From Chloroflexi bacterium GWB2_54_36 (GTDB taxonomy: Bacteria > Chloroflexota > Anaerolineae > Anaerolineales > Anaerolineaceae): 37,928 nucleotides of DNA. Below, one piece after another: positions 7,283 through 15,889 of this stretch. The first letter of the stretch is position 1; the number at the start of each line of letters is the position of its first letter. The stretch lies in the NCBI GenBank assembly GCA_001796355.1, contig MGMG01000101.1:1-37928 (forward strand), in the 5' to 3' direction. The notes below the pieces were generated by a model. The model saw only the letters and a program-made list of their open reading frames with translations, was not told the DNA's origin and searched no databases. Made by a program: the position numbers and the translations under genes.

Positions 7283-10200
7283 TTATGGAATAAAGATGCC
7301 GTCGACATCGTTGGCATCCAGACCCCAGAAGCTGCCGTCGAAGTAAAGCGTCGGTGCAAAGCTGCATGCTGTACTTTCACCAAGCGAAGTCGGCGTGCAG
7401 ACAAACACGTCTTCGTTCAAACCCGATATCCCTGTCACTGTGAAATCCACCAGAGTGGATAAATAGATATCACCATTCGGCGTCACATCCAGCCCATCGA
7501 CGTCTTCGTTGGTTGTGTCTCCCAATCCAACAGCCGTACCGTCAAAATACAATGACCAGGCGCCGCTGGTGACATCCCCAAGCGAGACCGGTGTAAAAGC
7601 CAGAATGTCCTCGTCCTGCCCCGTGACGCCGGGGACTGCCGGATTGCCGGTGGTCGAGATCAAAATCCGGCCGTCTGGCAGCACATCCAACGCATCGATG
7701 ACCTCGCTGGTGGTATCCAACCCGACGTCACTGCCGTCAAAGTACAGGCTGAACGTCCCGGCGGTATTGCTGCCAAACGAGGTTGCCGTGAATTGGACGA
7801 TGTCATAGGGCTCGATCGCCAGCGTCCCCAGTGTGAACGCCGTCCGGAAGGTCATCAGCAACGTGGTTGCATCTACAACTGCGAAATCGTTCATATCCTG
7901 CCCGCTGGTCGAAATGCCGACATCCGAAGCGTCAAAAAACAGGCTCCAGGATGAGCCATCGTACTGTAGGATGTCCACGTCCTCGGCAGCCACGCCGCCT
8001 GCCGTGCCGCCCCCGTCAAGCGAGATGTAAATCTGGCCGGCTGGGGCAGCGGATGTCGCCGTGGGGGTGAAGGTACTGGTGGGCAGCGAGGTTTCCGTTG
8101 GGGTAAAAGTACTGGTGGGCAGTAAGGTTTCCGTCGGAGTGAAAGTGCTGGTCGGCGGGAGGGGCGTTTCCGTTACGGTCGCGGTGGAGGTGGAGGTCGG
8201 TGATGGGCCAATGGTAGGCGTGGCGGTGTCAGTCGCGGTAGGCGTAGGCGTCGGGGTGTCCGACGGCGCAAGGGTAGCAGTCGGGGTAGCGGTGTTGGTC
8301 GGGGTTAAGGTCAGGGTGGGCGTGTTCGTTGGCGTCGCAGTCGGAACAGGTCCAAGCGCCAATAGATTGAAGGCATCTACATCATTTGCAGTTTGCCCCC
8401 AGCTACTGCCATCAAAATACAAGGTTGGCGAGTAGGTACAGGTCGTCACGCTGCCTGTCGAACCGGGCGCGCAGATAAAAATATCCTCATCGACGCCGGC
8501 TGTTCCGATGACAGCAAAGTCACCCAGAGTAGAGAGGTAGATATTCCCGGCAGCGTCCACATCCAGCGCATCGACATCTTCAGTACTGCTGTCCGCCAGA
8601 CCGACATCAGACCCATCGAAGTACAAGGCCCAACTGCCGCTGGTCACATCCCCAAGCGTGACCGGAGTAAAAGCCAGAATATCCTCGTCCGCCGAAGTAA
8701 CGCCCGGCACGGAGGCTGGTCCGGTGGTGGAAACCAGCACGCGCCCATCGGGTAGTCGATCTACCGAGTCGATACCTTCACTGTTAACATCCAGGCCAAT
8801 GTCCACCCCGTTGAGCACCATATTGAAAGTTCCAGCCGTGACGCTGCCAAGCGAGGTGGCGTTGAACTGCACCACATCCCGAGCGGTGACCGCGATCCCA
8901 TTAAGCGTAACCGAACCTGTGAAGGTCATCCAGATAGTGCTGGCGTCGATGATGTCGAAGGCAAAGAGATCCTGGCTGCCTACACCCACATCCGAGCCGT
9001 CGAAATATATACTCCAGGTCTGCCCGTCGAAGCGCAGAATGTCTTCATCCGAGAAAGTGATCCCGCCGACGCTTCCATTGGATGCCATGGACAGGTAGAG
9101 CGGATTGCTGGATGGCGTCGGAGTGGCGGTTGGAGTAGCAGTTGCGGTAAAGGTGTTGGTGGCAGTAGGAGTGTCCGTCGCAGTTGGTGACGGGCCAAGA
9201 GTCGCTGTAGCAGTAGCGGTTGGGGTGTCAGTGGCGGTTGAGGTAGGCCCAACCGTGTTGGTTGCCGTGGGGAGCGGGGTGTTCGTCGGCGTAGCCGGCG
9301 GGGGTGGATTGATCGAAATTTCCCAGATTTTCCCATCATTTTCAGTCGGGCTGGGATTTGTACCGCTGTCATTATCAATGCCGCGGCTGGCAATGTAAAT
9401 ATTTTTGACGCTGGGATTGGCCAGGCTTGGCAGGTATCCCACGTCCGAACGGATGTTTTGCGCGCTGCCCATAAAGCTTACGTCATAAGCACGCAGCAAG
9501 GTTCCACTGGTGGTGACTTCACCGATATATTGGTCGCTGCTGCTGGTACTGACGATGAACAACGTTCCGGCTTCGGGGTAGTAACCAATCCCTTCCAAGT
9601 CTTTGAAGCCAAGCGCCAGGGTATCGAAATGCGAAGCCGGGCCGTCATCCCCCCCGCCCAGCACCCCGTTGGCGCCCAGACTGAACATATACACTTCCGC
9701 GTCAGAACCGCCAGACATAAACAACATATTATTACCGTAGGCCAGGTCCTCGGGGTCGCTGCCGGTGCCGCCGAACAGGGTCACCGTGCTGACTTTGGTC
9801 ACCGCGTCGTCTGCCGTACAGTAAACGTTGTCTGCGCCCAGGTTGATCTCATAAATTTCTTTGCGGTCATCATCCGTCATAAAGATGCGATTATTGTTGG
9901 GATTGACCGCGATCCCGGTTGGCTCGCGTGAAAATGCCAGCGTGTTACAGGTGCCAACCAGCGATCCGGATAACGTTGAAAAATAGACATTTGCGCCGGC
10001 GTAAACCGACATTTCATCCACTTCGCTGTCATCGATAATCAACCGGCCGGTCAAAGGAAAATAATCGACCCCGGAAGGGTCAGGGCTGGAAGGACTCCAG
10101 GCATTCTTTGACGTGTCAATCGTGCGCACATGAGTTGCCGGAAGCAGCGTCGTTCCGCCAGGCAAGGCCAACGGCTGCAGGGTCAACTCCAAAATTTGAC

Positions 10201-11086
10201 CGCTCTTCAGCGTTGTTCCAGTTGCGGAAGTTTCTCCGCCGTCCAGGACGAACAAGTATTGCGCGGACGGATCATCCGTCTGGTCTGCGCTGGGGGCAAA
10301 GGTCAATGCCTGAATATTCGTCAGTTCAAAATTAGCCAGATCCAGCGAGGCTGTTGCCTCGCCATCCAGCGTAAATTCAACTATTTTTTGCTCAACCGGG
10401 GCAACCGCATACAAATGCCCGTTTTGCGGGTTAAAAGCAATCCCTCTCAGAGTTGAACTGCCCATTCCATTTAAACTTACTCGCTTAATTCGCCCGCCTT
10501 GTAAAGCAGAGGCTCCGTCGAAGTTCTGGTTGGCTGCCGGCGCGACCGATACGACCCGCGGTCCTTTAGCGTCCAGGATATAAAGTCGCCCGGTTAGTGG
10601 ATCGAACGTGATGCCCGCGGACTGCTGCACGCCGTAAGCCCGGGCGTCGAAGTTGACTGCGGCTCCAGCGGCCGTATCCGGGTAACCTCTTTGATTCAAT
10701 TTCACCTGGGTAAGCCGGGCAGACAAACTGTCAAGAAAGAAAAGGCTGTCGCTGCGTGGATCGAAGGCAGCGTTGAGGCTACCTGCGACGAGAGGCAAAT
10801 TCACGCTGCCGCCGGGCTGCTCGTAATTGGCAAGCAAGCGCGCCTGTGCCAATTCAACCGTGTCGCCCCAAAGGATGAAACCATTGGCAGCCGGTAAGAA
10901 TGCAAATCCAGCGGGGTGGAGCACCCCGGCTTTCCCGGTCGATATACTCTGGATATCAGCAAATTCGGCCATTCCAATTGCAGCTTGAACGGTTGGCGTG
11001 GCGGAAAATAAATTTGCTACCAAAATTCCAAGGGCCAGAACCAATCGGAAAATAACGGTAAATTGCTGCAAACCCTTTATTAACAT
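7283..11086 (-). CDS. Large secreted multidomain protein with Pro/Thr linkers (paralog 1)
   Basis: This 1267-aa protein has an N-terminal signal peptide (hydrophobic 11-30, cleavage near VQA). Residues 1-593 are the same propeller-like domain as in the downstream neighbour. Pro/Thr linker 1 (594-662) leads to repeat domain A (663-911). Linker 2 (912-1016) leads to repeat domain B (1017-1267). A and B align end to end, and each is built of about four 60-residue units with the signatures [24 protein letters not shown] and [12 protein letters not shown]. Unlike the neighbour it has no YLPVIFN-type tail. No catalytic motif is recognised. Acidic Asp-rich loops suggest calcium-dependent folding. 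The start ATG has a strong GGGAGGAATGGA site, and its leader is structured (see 11104-11220). A surface or matrix role is inferred from architecture only. Confidence 0.78.
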   Translation of the reverse strand: MLIKGLQQFTVIFRLVLALGILVANLFSATPTVQAAIGMAEFADIQSISTGKAGVLHPAGFAFLPAANGFILWGDTVELAQARLLANYEQPGGSVNLPLVAGSLNAAFDPRSDSLFFLDSLSARLTQVKLNQRGYPDTAAGAAVNFDARAYGVQQSAGITFDPLTGRLYILDAKGPRVVSVAPAANQNFDGASALQGGRIKRVSLNGMGSSTLRGIAFNPQNGHLYAVAPVEQKIVEFTLDGEATASLDLANFELTNIQALTFAPSADQTDDPSAQYLFVLDGGETSATGTTLKSGQILELTLQPLALPGGTTLLPATHVRTIDTSKNAWSPSSPDPSGVDYFPLTGRLIIDDSEVDEMSVYAGANVYFSTLSGSLVGTCNTLAFSREPTGIAVNPNNNRIFMTDDDRKEIYEINLGADNVYCTADDAVTKVSTVTLFGGTGSDPEDLAYGNNMLFMSGGSDAEVYMFSLGANGVLGGGDDGPASHFDTLALGFKDLEGIGYYPEAGTLFIVSTSSSDQYIGEVTTSGTLLRAYDVSFMGSAQNIRSDVGYLPSLANPSVKNIYIASRGIDNDSGTNPSPTENDGKIWEISINPPPPATPTNTPLPTATNTVGPTSTATDTPTATATATLGPSPTATDTPTATNTFTATATPTATPTPSSNPLYLSMASNGSVGGITFSDEDILRFDGQTWSIYFDGSDVGVGSQDLFAFDIIDASTIWMTFTGSVTLNGIAVTARDVVQFNATSLGSVTAGTFNMVLNGVDIGLDVNSEGIDSVDRLPDGRVLVSTTGPASVPGVTSADEDILAFTPVTLGDVTSGSWALYFDGSDVGLADSSTEDVDALDVDAAGNIYLSTLGDFAVIGTAGVDEDIFICAPGSTGSVTTCTYSPTLYFDGSSWGQTANDVDAFNLLALGPVPTATPTNTPTLTLTPTNTATPTATLAPSDTPTPTPTATDTATPTIGPSPTSTSTATVTETPLPPTSTFTPTETLLPTSTFTPTETSLPTSTFTPTATSAAPAGQIYISLDGGGTAGGVAAEDVDILQYDGSSWSLFFDASDVGISTSGQDMNDFAVVDATTLLMTFRTAFTLGTLAIEPYDIVQFTATSFGSNTAGTFSLYFDGSDVGLDTTSEVIDALDVLPDGRILISTTGNPAVPGVTGQDEDILAFTPVSLGDVTSGAWSLYFDGTAVGLGDTTNEDVDGLDVTPNGDIYLSTLVDFTVTGISGLNEDVFVCTPTSLGESTACSFAPTLYFDGSFWGLDANDVDGIFIP

Positions 11087-11103
11087 TCCATTCCTCCCTT
11101 AAT

Positions 11104-11144
11104 AAAAAAAGCCGTTCATGGACTTCTCCATCAAACGGGCTTTT
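11104..11144 (-). terminator. Leader terminator upstream of the large secreted protein
   Basis: Read on the minus strand, AAAAGCCCGTTT pairs with AACGGCTTTT (one bulge). An inner perfect ATGGA/TCCAT stem sits beneath it, and seven Ts follow. It lies only about 18 bases before the start codon, inside the 5' leader, so it is an attenuator rather than an end-of-gene terminator. Its 5' arm (AAAGCCCG) overlaps the 3' arm that would close the upstream aptamer. Confidence 0.75.
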
Positions 11145-11220
11145 CGGCAATCAGGATAACCATTGCATCGGTGCCTGACTTTGCGCATTCCGGTCAATGA
11201 ATACGCCTTTTCGAAGCCAA
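11138..11220 (-). promoter_or_regulatory. Candidate c-di-GMP-I (GEMM) riboswitch aptamer
   Basis: Read on the minus strand, the leader contains in order AAAGGCGTA, a short ATTC..GAAT hairpin, GCGCAAAGTC, a TCAGG..CCTGA hairpin with an inner ACC/GGT, then ATTGCCGAAAAGCC. This follows the GEMM-I succession of GGCAAA, a hairpin, ACGCAAAGCC, a second hairpin, and GGTTGCCGAA. GGCTT at the 5' end pairs with AAGCC at the 3' end to close the element. That closing helix and the terminator use the same AAGCC, so ligand binding would favour read-through (an ON switch). GEMM-I riboswitches bind cyclic di-GMP (some bind cAMP-GMP) and often control exported or surface proteins, which fits here. Deviations from consensus (GTA for AAA, GTC for GCC) make the class assignment uncertain; the alternative-pairing leader itself is clearer. 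Confidence 0.55.
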
Positions 11221-11238
11221 TCGATATTATATTTTCTA

Positions 11239-11266
11239 TCTATAAATATACCTTAATAACAATCAA
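11239..11266 (-). promoter_or_regulatory. Promoter of the structured leader
   Basis: On the minus strand, TTGATT (11266-11261) and TATAGA (11244-11239) are separated by 16 bases. This puts the RNA start about ten bases before the aptamer. A second -10-like TATAAT lies slightly downstream. The region is AT-rich and divergent from the promoter at 11314. Confidence 0.45.
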
Positions 11267-11313
11267 AATGGTATATGTTGACCATAAACTCTAACAATTT
11301 CTAATTTTTCGGG

Positions 11314-11344
11314 TTGTACTATTAAGATCGACGTAGGCTATAAT
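11314..11344 (+). promoter_or_regulatory. Promoter of the small membrane protein and patatin genes
   Basis: TTGTAC (11314-11319) and a perfect TATAAT (11339-11344) are separated by 19 bases. The ATG at 11349 is too close to the -10 box to be on the transcript, which supports the start at 11406 for the next gene. Confidence 0.5.
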
Positions 11345-11405
11345 ACAAATGCGCCAACTGATCAGATTCCGTTACGTTTCCGAACCATTCGTCAGGAGAC
11401 CTGCG

Positions 11406-11648
11406 ATGAGCGATGGACACGACCGAACCCATGGGCCTTTTTTAGCGCTGCTTGTATTCGCCTTTCTGCTGGCATTAATTGTCCTGCTTGGCCCGGACAT
11501 TAAACGGCTGGCGGCAGGCCAGCTTCCTTCGTCGGGCGGTCAGGGATCAGCCCCCTCAGGCGGCTTCGATCCTTTCACACCCATTATCTATGCCCTCGAC
11601 TCGCTCGGCCGCGCAATTGGGAAATTCTTCGGCAGTATCTTCCCATAA
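11406..11648 (+). CDS. 80-aa single-pass membrane protein, unknown
   Basis: The start chosen is the ATG at 11406 because AGGAG sits 7 bases upstream; an in-frame ATG at 11349 lacks a site and overlaps the promoter. The protein has a short polar N-terminus, one membrane helix (residues about 11-29, FLALLVFAFLLALIVLLG), a Gly/Ser/Pro-rich segment and an amphipathic C-terminal helix (YALDSLGRAIGKFFGSIFP). No family is recognised. It precedes the patatin gene by 29 bases on the same strand, so the two are probably co-transcribed, and it may anchor or assist the lipase. That partnership is inference. Confidence 0.6.
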   Translation: MSDGHDRTHGPFLALLVFAFLLALIVLLGPDIKRLAAGQLPSSGGQGSAPSGGFDPFTPIIYALDSLGRAIGKFFGSIFP

Positions 11649-11677
11649 TCTCCCAGGTCGTTGGAGCGGAGGAAGCT

Positions 11678-12616
11678 TTGCAGCCGTTTCGTAAAAATGT
11701 CGCGATTGCAATCGACGGGGGTGGTATTCGTGGGTTAATCGTCGCCCGCGCTTTGTCCATCCTCGAGATGACGCTGGGGCAACCGCTGCACGCGATCTCC
11801 CGGTTGAACGCCGGAACTTCGACCGGAGCGATAATCGCTGCCGGAATCGCTGCCGGACTGACAGCCAGTGAACTCGAAACCCTTTATCATTCCCTGGGGC
11901 CGAAAGTATTTCCGACCACGCTGCGCAAGTTAATTTTCCCACTGACACGTTATAAATATCCGGCTGAACCGTTCCATACTTTCCTCAAAGCCGCGTTTGG
12001 CGAAAAGCGCATGGGCGACTTTTGGATTGCAAAACCGCCGACCGATGTGGTAATCACGCTCTACGACCTGGCCGAAAACCGTAATCTGTTCGTCAAGCCC
12101 TGGAAAGAAGAATACGTGGATTGGCCGCTGGTCCGCGCGGTACAGGGGTCCTGTACCGTTCCAACGTATTTTCCAGTGCTCGAAGGGCGTTATATCGATG
12201 GCGGAGTCGGGTCTTATGCCAACCCCAGCTACCTGGCGGCCTATGAAGCCCACTTCATCCTGAAGTGGGCCCCGCAGGAGACCACCCTGCTCTCATTCGG
12301 CACCGGCCGCGAACCCTATTCCTTCGATGCAAAAAAAGCCACCCACTTTTGGCCGTGGGATTGGCTGGCGCGCATGTTTGGTGTTTTTCTGCATTCGGCC
12401 GAAGATCAGCAAGTTAACCTGGTGGAGACGTTCTTCGAGAAGCTGGATTTCCGTCGCTACCAGGTGAACCTGCAGGAGCCGATCGAGATGGACGATGTCG
12501 GCTACATCGACCGGCTGCTGGATTACGGCGACATCATGGGCAGAATGATTTTGGATGATGTTTATGACAAAGCCATGACCGTCAACCCTGAAAAACCACA
12601 GCCCAAACTTGTATAG
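11678..12616 (+). CDS. Patatin-like phospholipase
   Basis: This 312-aa cytoplasmic-type patatin hydrolase shows the full catalytic set: oxyanion hole DGGGIRG (residues 13-19), nucleophile elbow GTSTG with Ser48, and the dyad Asp174 in DGGV. Such enzymes cleave acyl chains from phospholipids or other acyl esters. The start is TTG, supported by GGAGG five bases upstream and by the family's usual short N-terminus before the glycine-rich motif. No signal peptide is present. It follows the 80-aa membrane protein and ends at a strong bidirectional terminator. Patatins of this form also appear in lipid turnover and in some anti-phage systems; nothing nearby points to defence. Confidence 0.9.
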   Translation: MQPFRKNVAIAIDGGGIRGLIVARALSILEMTLGQPLHAISRLNAGTSTGAIIAAGIAAGLTASELETLYHSLGPKVFPTTLRKLIFPLTRYKYPAEPFHTFLKAAFGEKRMGDFWIAKPPTDVVITLYDLAENRNLFVKPWKEEYVDWPLVRAVQGSCTVPTYFPVLEGRYIDGGVGSYANPSYLAAYEAHFILKWAPQETTLLSFGTGREPYSFDAKKATHFWPWDWLARMFGVFLHSAEDQQVNLVETFFEKLDFRRYQVNLQEPIEMDDVGYIDRLLDYGDIMGRMILDDVYDKAMTVNPEKPQPKLV

Positions 12617-12643
12617 TAATCAATAATCTCTGTTGTCGATTGT

Positions 12644-12691
12644 AAAAATAAACAGGTTTTCGAGTGAATTCGCGAAAACCTGTTTATTTTT
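12644..12691. terminator. Bidirectional terminator
   Basis: The 19-bp arms (12644-12662 and 12673-12691) are perfectly complementary, with A-rich and T-rich ends, and enclose a 10-base loop. It serves both the patatin gene (plus) and the PadR-linked membrane protein (minus). Confidence 0.9.
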
Positions 12692-12710
12692 GATTAGTTT
12701 ATGGTGGCGA

Positions 12711-13580
12711 TTAAGTTGCAGGGGTCATGGACTTCGTCGTAGACCGGGCTAACAGGACGCCCAAAGCGATCAGCCCAAAAATTGTTACCGCGGTCGTAAT
12801 CGCAAATGCAATATCTGGTAACTGAGAGTTCACTTTAGTCACTACGTCAAGTAGGATGTCCGCTAGTAAAAGGGCTAGCCATGGCAGGCCAATCAAAATG
12901 GGGAGAAAATTGGCGGTAGAAAAAAACTTTTTTCGCTGGGCATCGATGCCGAACAGCACCAACCCTAACATGGCAGCCGTAACTCCAAGCATAAGGGTTT
13001 GCCACCACGGGCTCTGATCAACAATGCCTAGCCCAATCGCACCAACCACTGCTGCGACGGTACCTACGAGAGAAATTACCAAGCCGGTGCGGCCAAGCCT
13101 GGATGCAGTGGCAAAGAACCGAGACCTTAACCCCAGTACTCCGGCTGTAAGGCACAGAATACTGATCACCATGAGCGGAGATGCAGCTGGTTTAAGGAAC
13201 CGATCGATTGGCAAACTGGCAGCATTTGCTTCGTTAAAAACTGGACGGGAACTGGCGAATATACTTAGTACAATGAACAAGCCGCTCAAGGCCATTAACC
13301 AACCCGACATTTTGATCCATTTGGATTGAGTCATTTCAGCACCTCGATTTGAATATTGTTCGATGATCGATACAAAAGTGTCGATCAAAGTGAACCCCCA
13401 CAACCCCAATAGACCCCCGGGTGTTGAACGATCTACAGCCCGCAAGCAGCTATCACGAAATACTTGCGCCATCAGGTTGCTATACTCCGATTTAAAATTA
13501 CGTGGGTAGAGTTCCAGCAGAGCCTGGTACACCATTGTGGAAAATTTTACCGACTTCGATTCTTCCAATTGAATGTCCAT
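12711..13580 (-). CDS. PadR-associated multi-pass membrane protein
   Basis: This 289-aa protein opens with a soluble segment, residues about 15-50, including LLELYPRNFKSEYSNLMAQVFRD. This is the (L/Y)YPxxFRxxYGxEM-like domain often found in membrane proteins encoded beside PadR regulators. Six or so hydrophobic segments follow between about residues 87 and 280. No transport or enzyme motif is recognised. It starts 10 bases downstream of the padR-like gene on the same strand, so the pair is an operon. A stress-responsive membrane factor controlled by its PadR partner is a reasonable inference, without a known substrate. Confidence 0.7.
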   Translation of the reverse strand: MDIQLEESKSVKFSTMVYQALLELYPRNFKSEYSNLMAQVFRDSCLRAVDRSTPGGLLGLWGFTLIDTFVSIIEQYSNRGAEMTQSKWIKMSGWLMALSGLFIVLSIFASSRPVFNEANAASLPIDRFLKPAASPLMVISILCLTAGVLGLRSRFFATASRLGRTGLVISLVGTVAAVVGAIGLGIVDQSPWWQTLMLGVTAAMLGLVLFGIDAQRKKFFSTANFLPILIGLPWLALLLADILLDVVTKVNSQLPDIAFAITTAVTIFGLIALGVLLARSTTKSMTPAT

Positions 13581-13590
13581 GAGCGGTAAC

Positions 13591-13953
13591 TTAACCCGTA
13601 AACTCTAGCACCTGTTTAAGGTGGGCAATGGACACCTGGCGCGCCAGGCGGTCAGCTTCGGTTTTAAGTGCCTTATTACCGATGCCGGTCAAACGATAGT
13701 AACGGCGGCGCTGATCGTCCATCTCCGGGTCAGGGCGTTCTCCGCTCTCTTCGATGAGCCCGGTTTCAAGCATGCGCTTGATCGAGCCGTAGAGGGTGCC
13801 GGGACCCATTTTTACCTCACCCTGAGTGTTCTCCTCAACTTCCAGCATAATGGCATAGCCGTGTTTTTCACCGTCGCTTAACGCCAACAGGATGTTGAAC
13901 ACAGCCGGCGTTAAAGGAACTTGAGGTTGGCTTCTGGTTCTGGTTGCCTCCAT
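13591..13953 (-). CDS. PadR-family transcriptional regulator
   Basis: This 120-aa protein is a winged-helix regulator of the short PadR-s2 type: FNILLALSDGEKHGYAIMLEVEENTQGEVKMGPGTLYGSIKRMLETGLI followed by a wing (RRRYYRLTGIGNKAL) and a short dimerisation helix. The quoted features run over residues about 18-90. PadR proteins usually repress their own operon and an adjacent membrane or efflux gene until a ligand binds. Here the operon partner is the membrane protein immediately downstream. The ATG has an AAAGGA site. Its promoter is consensus and overlapped by inverted repeats, consistent with autorepression. Confidence 0.92.
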   Translation of the reverse strand: MEATRTRSQPQVPLTPAVFNILLALSDGEKHGYAIMLEVEENTQGEVKMGPGTLYGSIKRMLETGLIEESGERPDPEMDDQRRRYYRLTGIGNKALKTEADRLARQVSIAHLKQVLEFTG

Positions 13954-13967
13954 TATTATTCCTTTCT

Positions 13968-14026
13968 ATATCCATAGCGGATGTATCTATTACGGATATT
14001 ATAGATCAAAATTATCACAATGTCAA
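13968..14026 (-). promoter_or_regulatory. Consensus promoter and probable PadR operators
   Basis: On the minus strand, TTGACA (14026-14021), 17 bases, TATAAT (14003-13998). One inverted repeat, ATCTAT..ATAGAT (13985-14006), overlaps the -10 box. Another, ATATCC-N5-GGATGT (13968-13984), lies just past the start site. Strong promoter plus overlapping repeats is what an autorepressed PadR operon should look like. Confidence 0.65.
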
Positions 14027-14085
14027 CAGGGAATTTCCGGAAAATTTCCGCCTTTCCAGTGCCCCCTCGCCAGCCAGTCTCCATT

Positions 14086-14091
14086 TATAAT
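14086..14091 (+). promoter_or_regulatory. -10 box of the MATE gene
   Basis: A perfect TATAAT lies 8 bases before the ATG, with no ribosome-binding site between, so the transcript would start almost at the start codon (leaderless). No convincing -35 box is seen. Confidence 0.4.
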
Positions 14092-14099
14092 CGACTCCT

Positions 14100-15485
14100 A
14101 TGTTGCGCTACCTGTTCACCGATAAAACTTATTACCGCACCCTGCGGCGGTTGGCTATCCCAATCATCTTGCAGTACCTGATTTCGTCCTCGATGAACAT
14201 CATTGATGTAGCTATGATCGGGCAGTTGGGTGAGACCGCCGTGGCCGCCGTTGGCTTGAGCAACCAGGCTTTTTTTATCATGACGCTGGTCATGTTTGGC
14301 ATCAGCAGCGGAGCTGCCATTTTTTCGGCCCAGTATTGGGGACAGCAAGATATCACAAGCATTCGCCGGGTGCTGGGAATTTGCCTGGCAATCGCCACCA
14401 GCGCGGCTGTGATATTCACAATCATTGGTGTCGTTACTCCAGGCTCATTTTTAGGGATTTTCACCGAAGACCAGGCAGTAGTGACCCTGGGCAGCCGCTA
14501 CTTGCGCATTGTGGGACTCAGCTACATTGTCACTTCGATCACCTACAGCTACTCTGCAGTGCTGCGCTCCACTGAAGAAGTGCGCCTGCCCATGGCGATC
14601 AGCAGTTTCGCCATTTTATTCAAAACGGTGCTTTCCTACCTGTTGATTTTTGGGCATCTTGGCTTTCCAAAATTGGGCGTGGAGGGAGCCGCCATAGGCA
14701 CCCTGATTGCACGCTATCTGGAATGTATCATCCTGCTAATTTTTGTTTACCGCCGGAAAACCCCTGCTGCCATCACCCCGTCGGATCTGCACGGCTACGA
14801 CCGGATTTTCCTCAAGCGATTCTTTCACACCGTACTGCCGGTAGCGTTCAATGAGTTGGCCTGGTCATTGGGCGTCACCGTATATACCGTTGTCTATGCG
14901 CGCATCAGTACCGAGGCAATTGTCGCGGTCAATATTGTTTTTTCCATCGAAAATCTGGCCTTTGTGGCGTTCCTGGCCATCTCGGATGCCACCGGGATCA
15001 TGATCGGCAACCAGATCGGCGCTGGCCGGGAAGACCAGGCTTTCGATTACGGCCGGCGTTCGCTCACCATTGGGATTATAGGTGCACTAATGGTAGGGGT
15101 GTTGGTGTATCTTAATATCAACAACATAATCCAAATCTACAAAATATCCGCAGTATCGCTTGAATATACTGCCAGAGTAATGGCCATTTCAGCGTCGGTA
15201 CTATGGCTACGAGTCTCGAATATGCTGATTATCGTTGGAATCCTGCGGCCAGGCGGCGATACCCGATTCGGACTGGCACTGGATTTGATTTCGCTCTGGT
15301 TCATCGGGGTGCCGCTTGCATTGATTACAGGTCTGTGGCTGAAGCTGCCGGTGTACTGGGTCTACCTAATTGTCAATGCCGAGGAATTGATAAAATTCGG
15401 CATCGGGTTAAGGCGGGTGGGGTCGCGCTGCTGGATCAATAACCTGGTGCGGCCGGTCGCGGTCGAACCGGTAGTCGATTCATAA
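14100..15485 (+). CDS. MATE-family multidrug/cation exporter
   Basis: This 461-aa protein has about twelve membrane helices in two homologous halves, as in MATE (MatE domain twice, about residues 14-175 and 235-400). Typical family wording includes IPIILQYLISSSMNIIDVAMIGQLGETAVAAVGLSNQ and, in the second half, ISDATGIMIGNQIGAGREDQAFDYGRR (only parts quoted; residues about 20-60 and 295-325). MATE proteins export drugs or metabolites in exchange for Na+ or H+. The length is normal. It is transcribed away from the padR operon across a 146-base gap, so regulation by PadR is possible but not shown. No accessory efflux gene follows. Confidence 0.92.
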   Translation: MLRYLFTDKTYYRTLRRLAIPIILQYLISSSMNIIDVAMIGQLGETAVAAVGLSNQAFFIMTLVMFGISSGAAIFSAQYWGQQDITSIRRVLGICLAIATSAAVIFTIIGVVTPGSFLGIFTEDQAVVTLGSRYLRIVGLSYIVTSITYSYSAVLRSTEEVRLPMAISSFAILFKTVLSYLLIFGHLGFPKLGVEGAAIGTLIARYLECIILLIFVYRRKTPAAITPSDLHGYDRIFLKRFFHTVLPVAFNELAWSLGVTVYTVVYARISTEAIVAVNIVFSIENLAFVAFLAISDATGIMIGNQIGAGREDQAFDYGRRSLTIGIIGALMVGVLVYLNINNIIQIYKISAVSLEYTARVMAISASVLWLRVSNMLIIVGILRPGGDTRFGLALDLISLWFIGVPLALITGLWLKLPVYWVYLIVNAEELIKFGIGLRRVGSRCWINNLVRPVAVEPVVDS

Positions 15486-15492
15486 TTTTCGC

Positions 15493-15699
15493 CTAAAGAA
15501 GTTTGCGGTGCATCCGGTAGCGTTTATATACCGCTGCACCGAAGCGCTCCGCCAGCAACTCGCAAGCCTTTCCATATAAAAAGCGAGTCGGTTTATCCCG
15601 ATCATTGGGGCAGCGGGGAATAAGATCAGCAGTAGACTTGTTGTAGAATACGAGCGGAATTACGAATACTACAACCCAAAACTGGTTATTGAGATTTCA
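15493..15699 (-). pseudogene. Possible gene remnant, C-terminal end only
   Basis: Between a TGA (15699-15697) and a TAG (15495-15493) the minus strand reads through about 67 codons with protein-like composition, including IPRCPNDRDKPTRFLYGKAC and a basic end, YKRYRMHRKLL. There is no ATG, GTG or ribosome-binding site at a sensible place, so if it was a gene it has lost its front. It may equally be a chance open frame. Confidence 0.25.
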
Positions 15700-15749
15700 A
15701 ACTGTCTAAAATATCTGGCAAAAATCAAGGAACTAAACTGTCCCTGACG

Positions 15750-15765
15750 TTGTATAATTATACAA
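15750..15765. promoter_or_regulatory. Perfect 16-bp palindrome overlapping a -10-like box
   Basis: TTGTATAATTATACAA is fully self-complementary and contains TATAAT on both strands. It lies 124 bases upstream of the NYN gene. The form suits a dimeric repressor site; the regulator is unknown. Confidence 0.4.
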
Positions 15766-15889
15766 ATTAATCTTTTTACTTTACCAGAACAGTTCCCTCC
15801 TTAATATGTTTGGATAAACAGGTAGGCACTGGCCCCGGTTCGATTTACCGGGTTGCTGGTTCATTAAAATATCCCCCAGGAGTTCTTAT

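Larger units (their letters stand above)
15486..15889. other. 404-bp gap with inverted repeats and a decayed reading frame
   Basis: The gap contains a GGTGCA..TGCACC inverted repeat with inner GGTA/TACC (about 15507-15540) without a T tract, a possible gene remnant on the minus strand (15493-15699), a TTGTAG..CTACAA repeat (about 15638-15674) and the perfect palindrome at 15750. The right 120 bases lead into the NYN gene. Confidence 0.5.

Noticed and set aside
8061-9398. Long plus-strand Val/Gly-rich frames opposite the Pro/Thr linkers
   Set aside because: They are the complement of Thr/Pro codons in the secreted protein and have no ribosome-binding site or protein-like composition.
11349-11405. 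Upstream start for the 80-aa membrane protein
   Set aside because: The ATG lies only 5 bases after TATAAT and has no ribosome-binding site.
11678-12616. Patatin gene as part of an anti-phage (CBASS-like) system
   Set aside because: No nucleotidyltransferase, ubiquitin-like or other defence gene is adjacent; the neighbours are a small membrane protein and a terminator.
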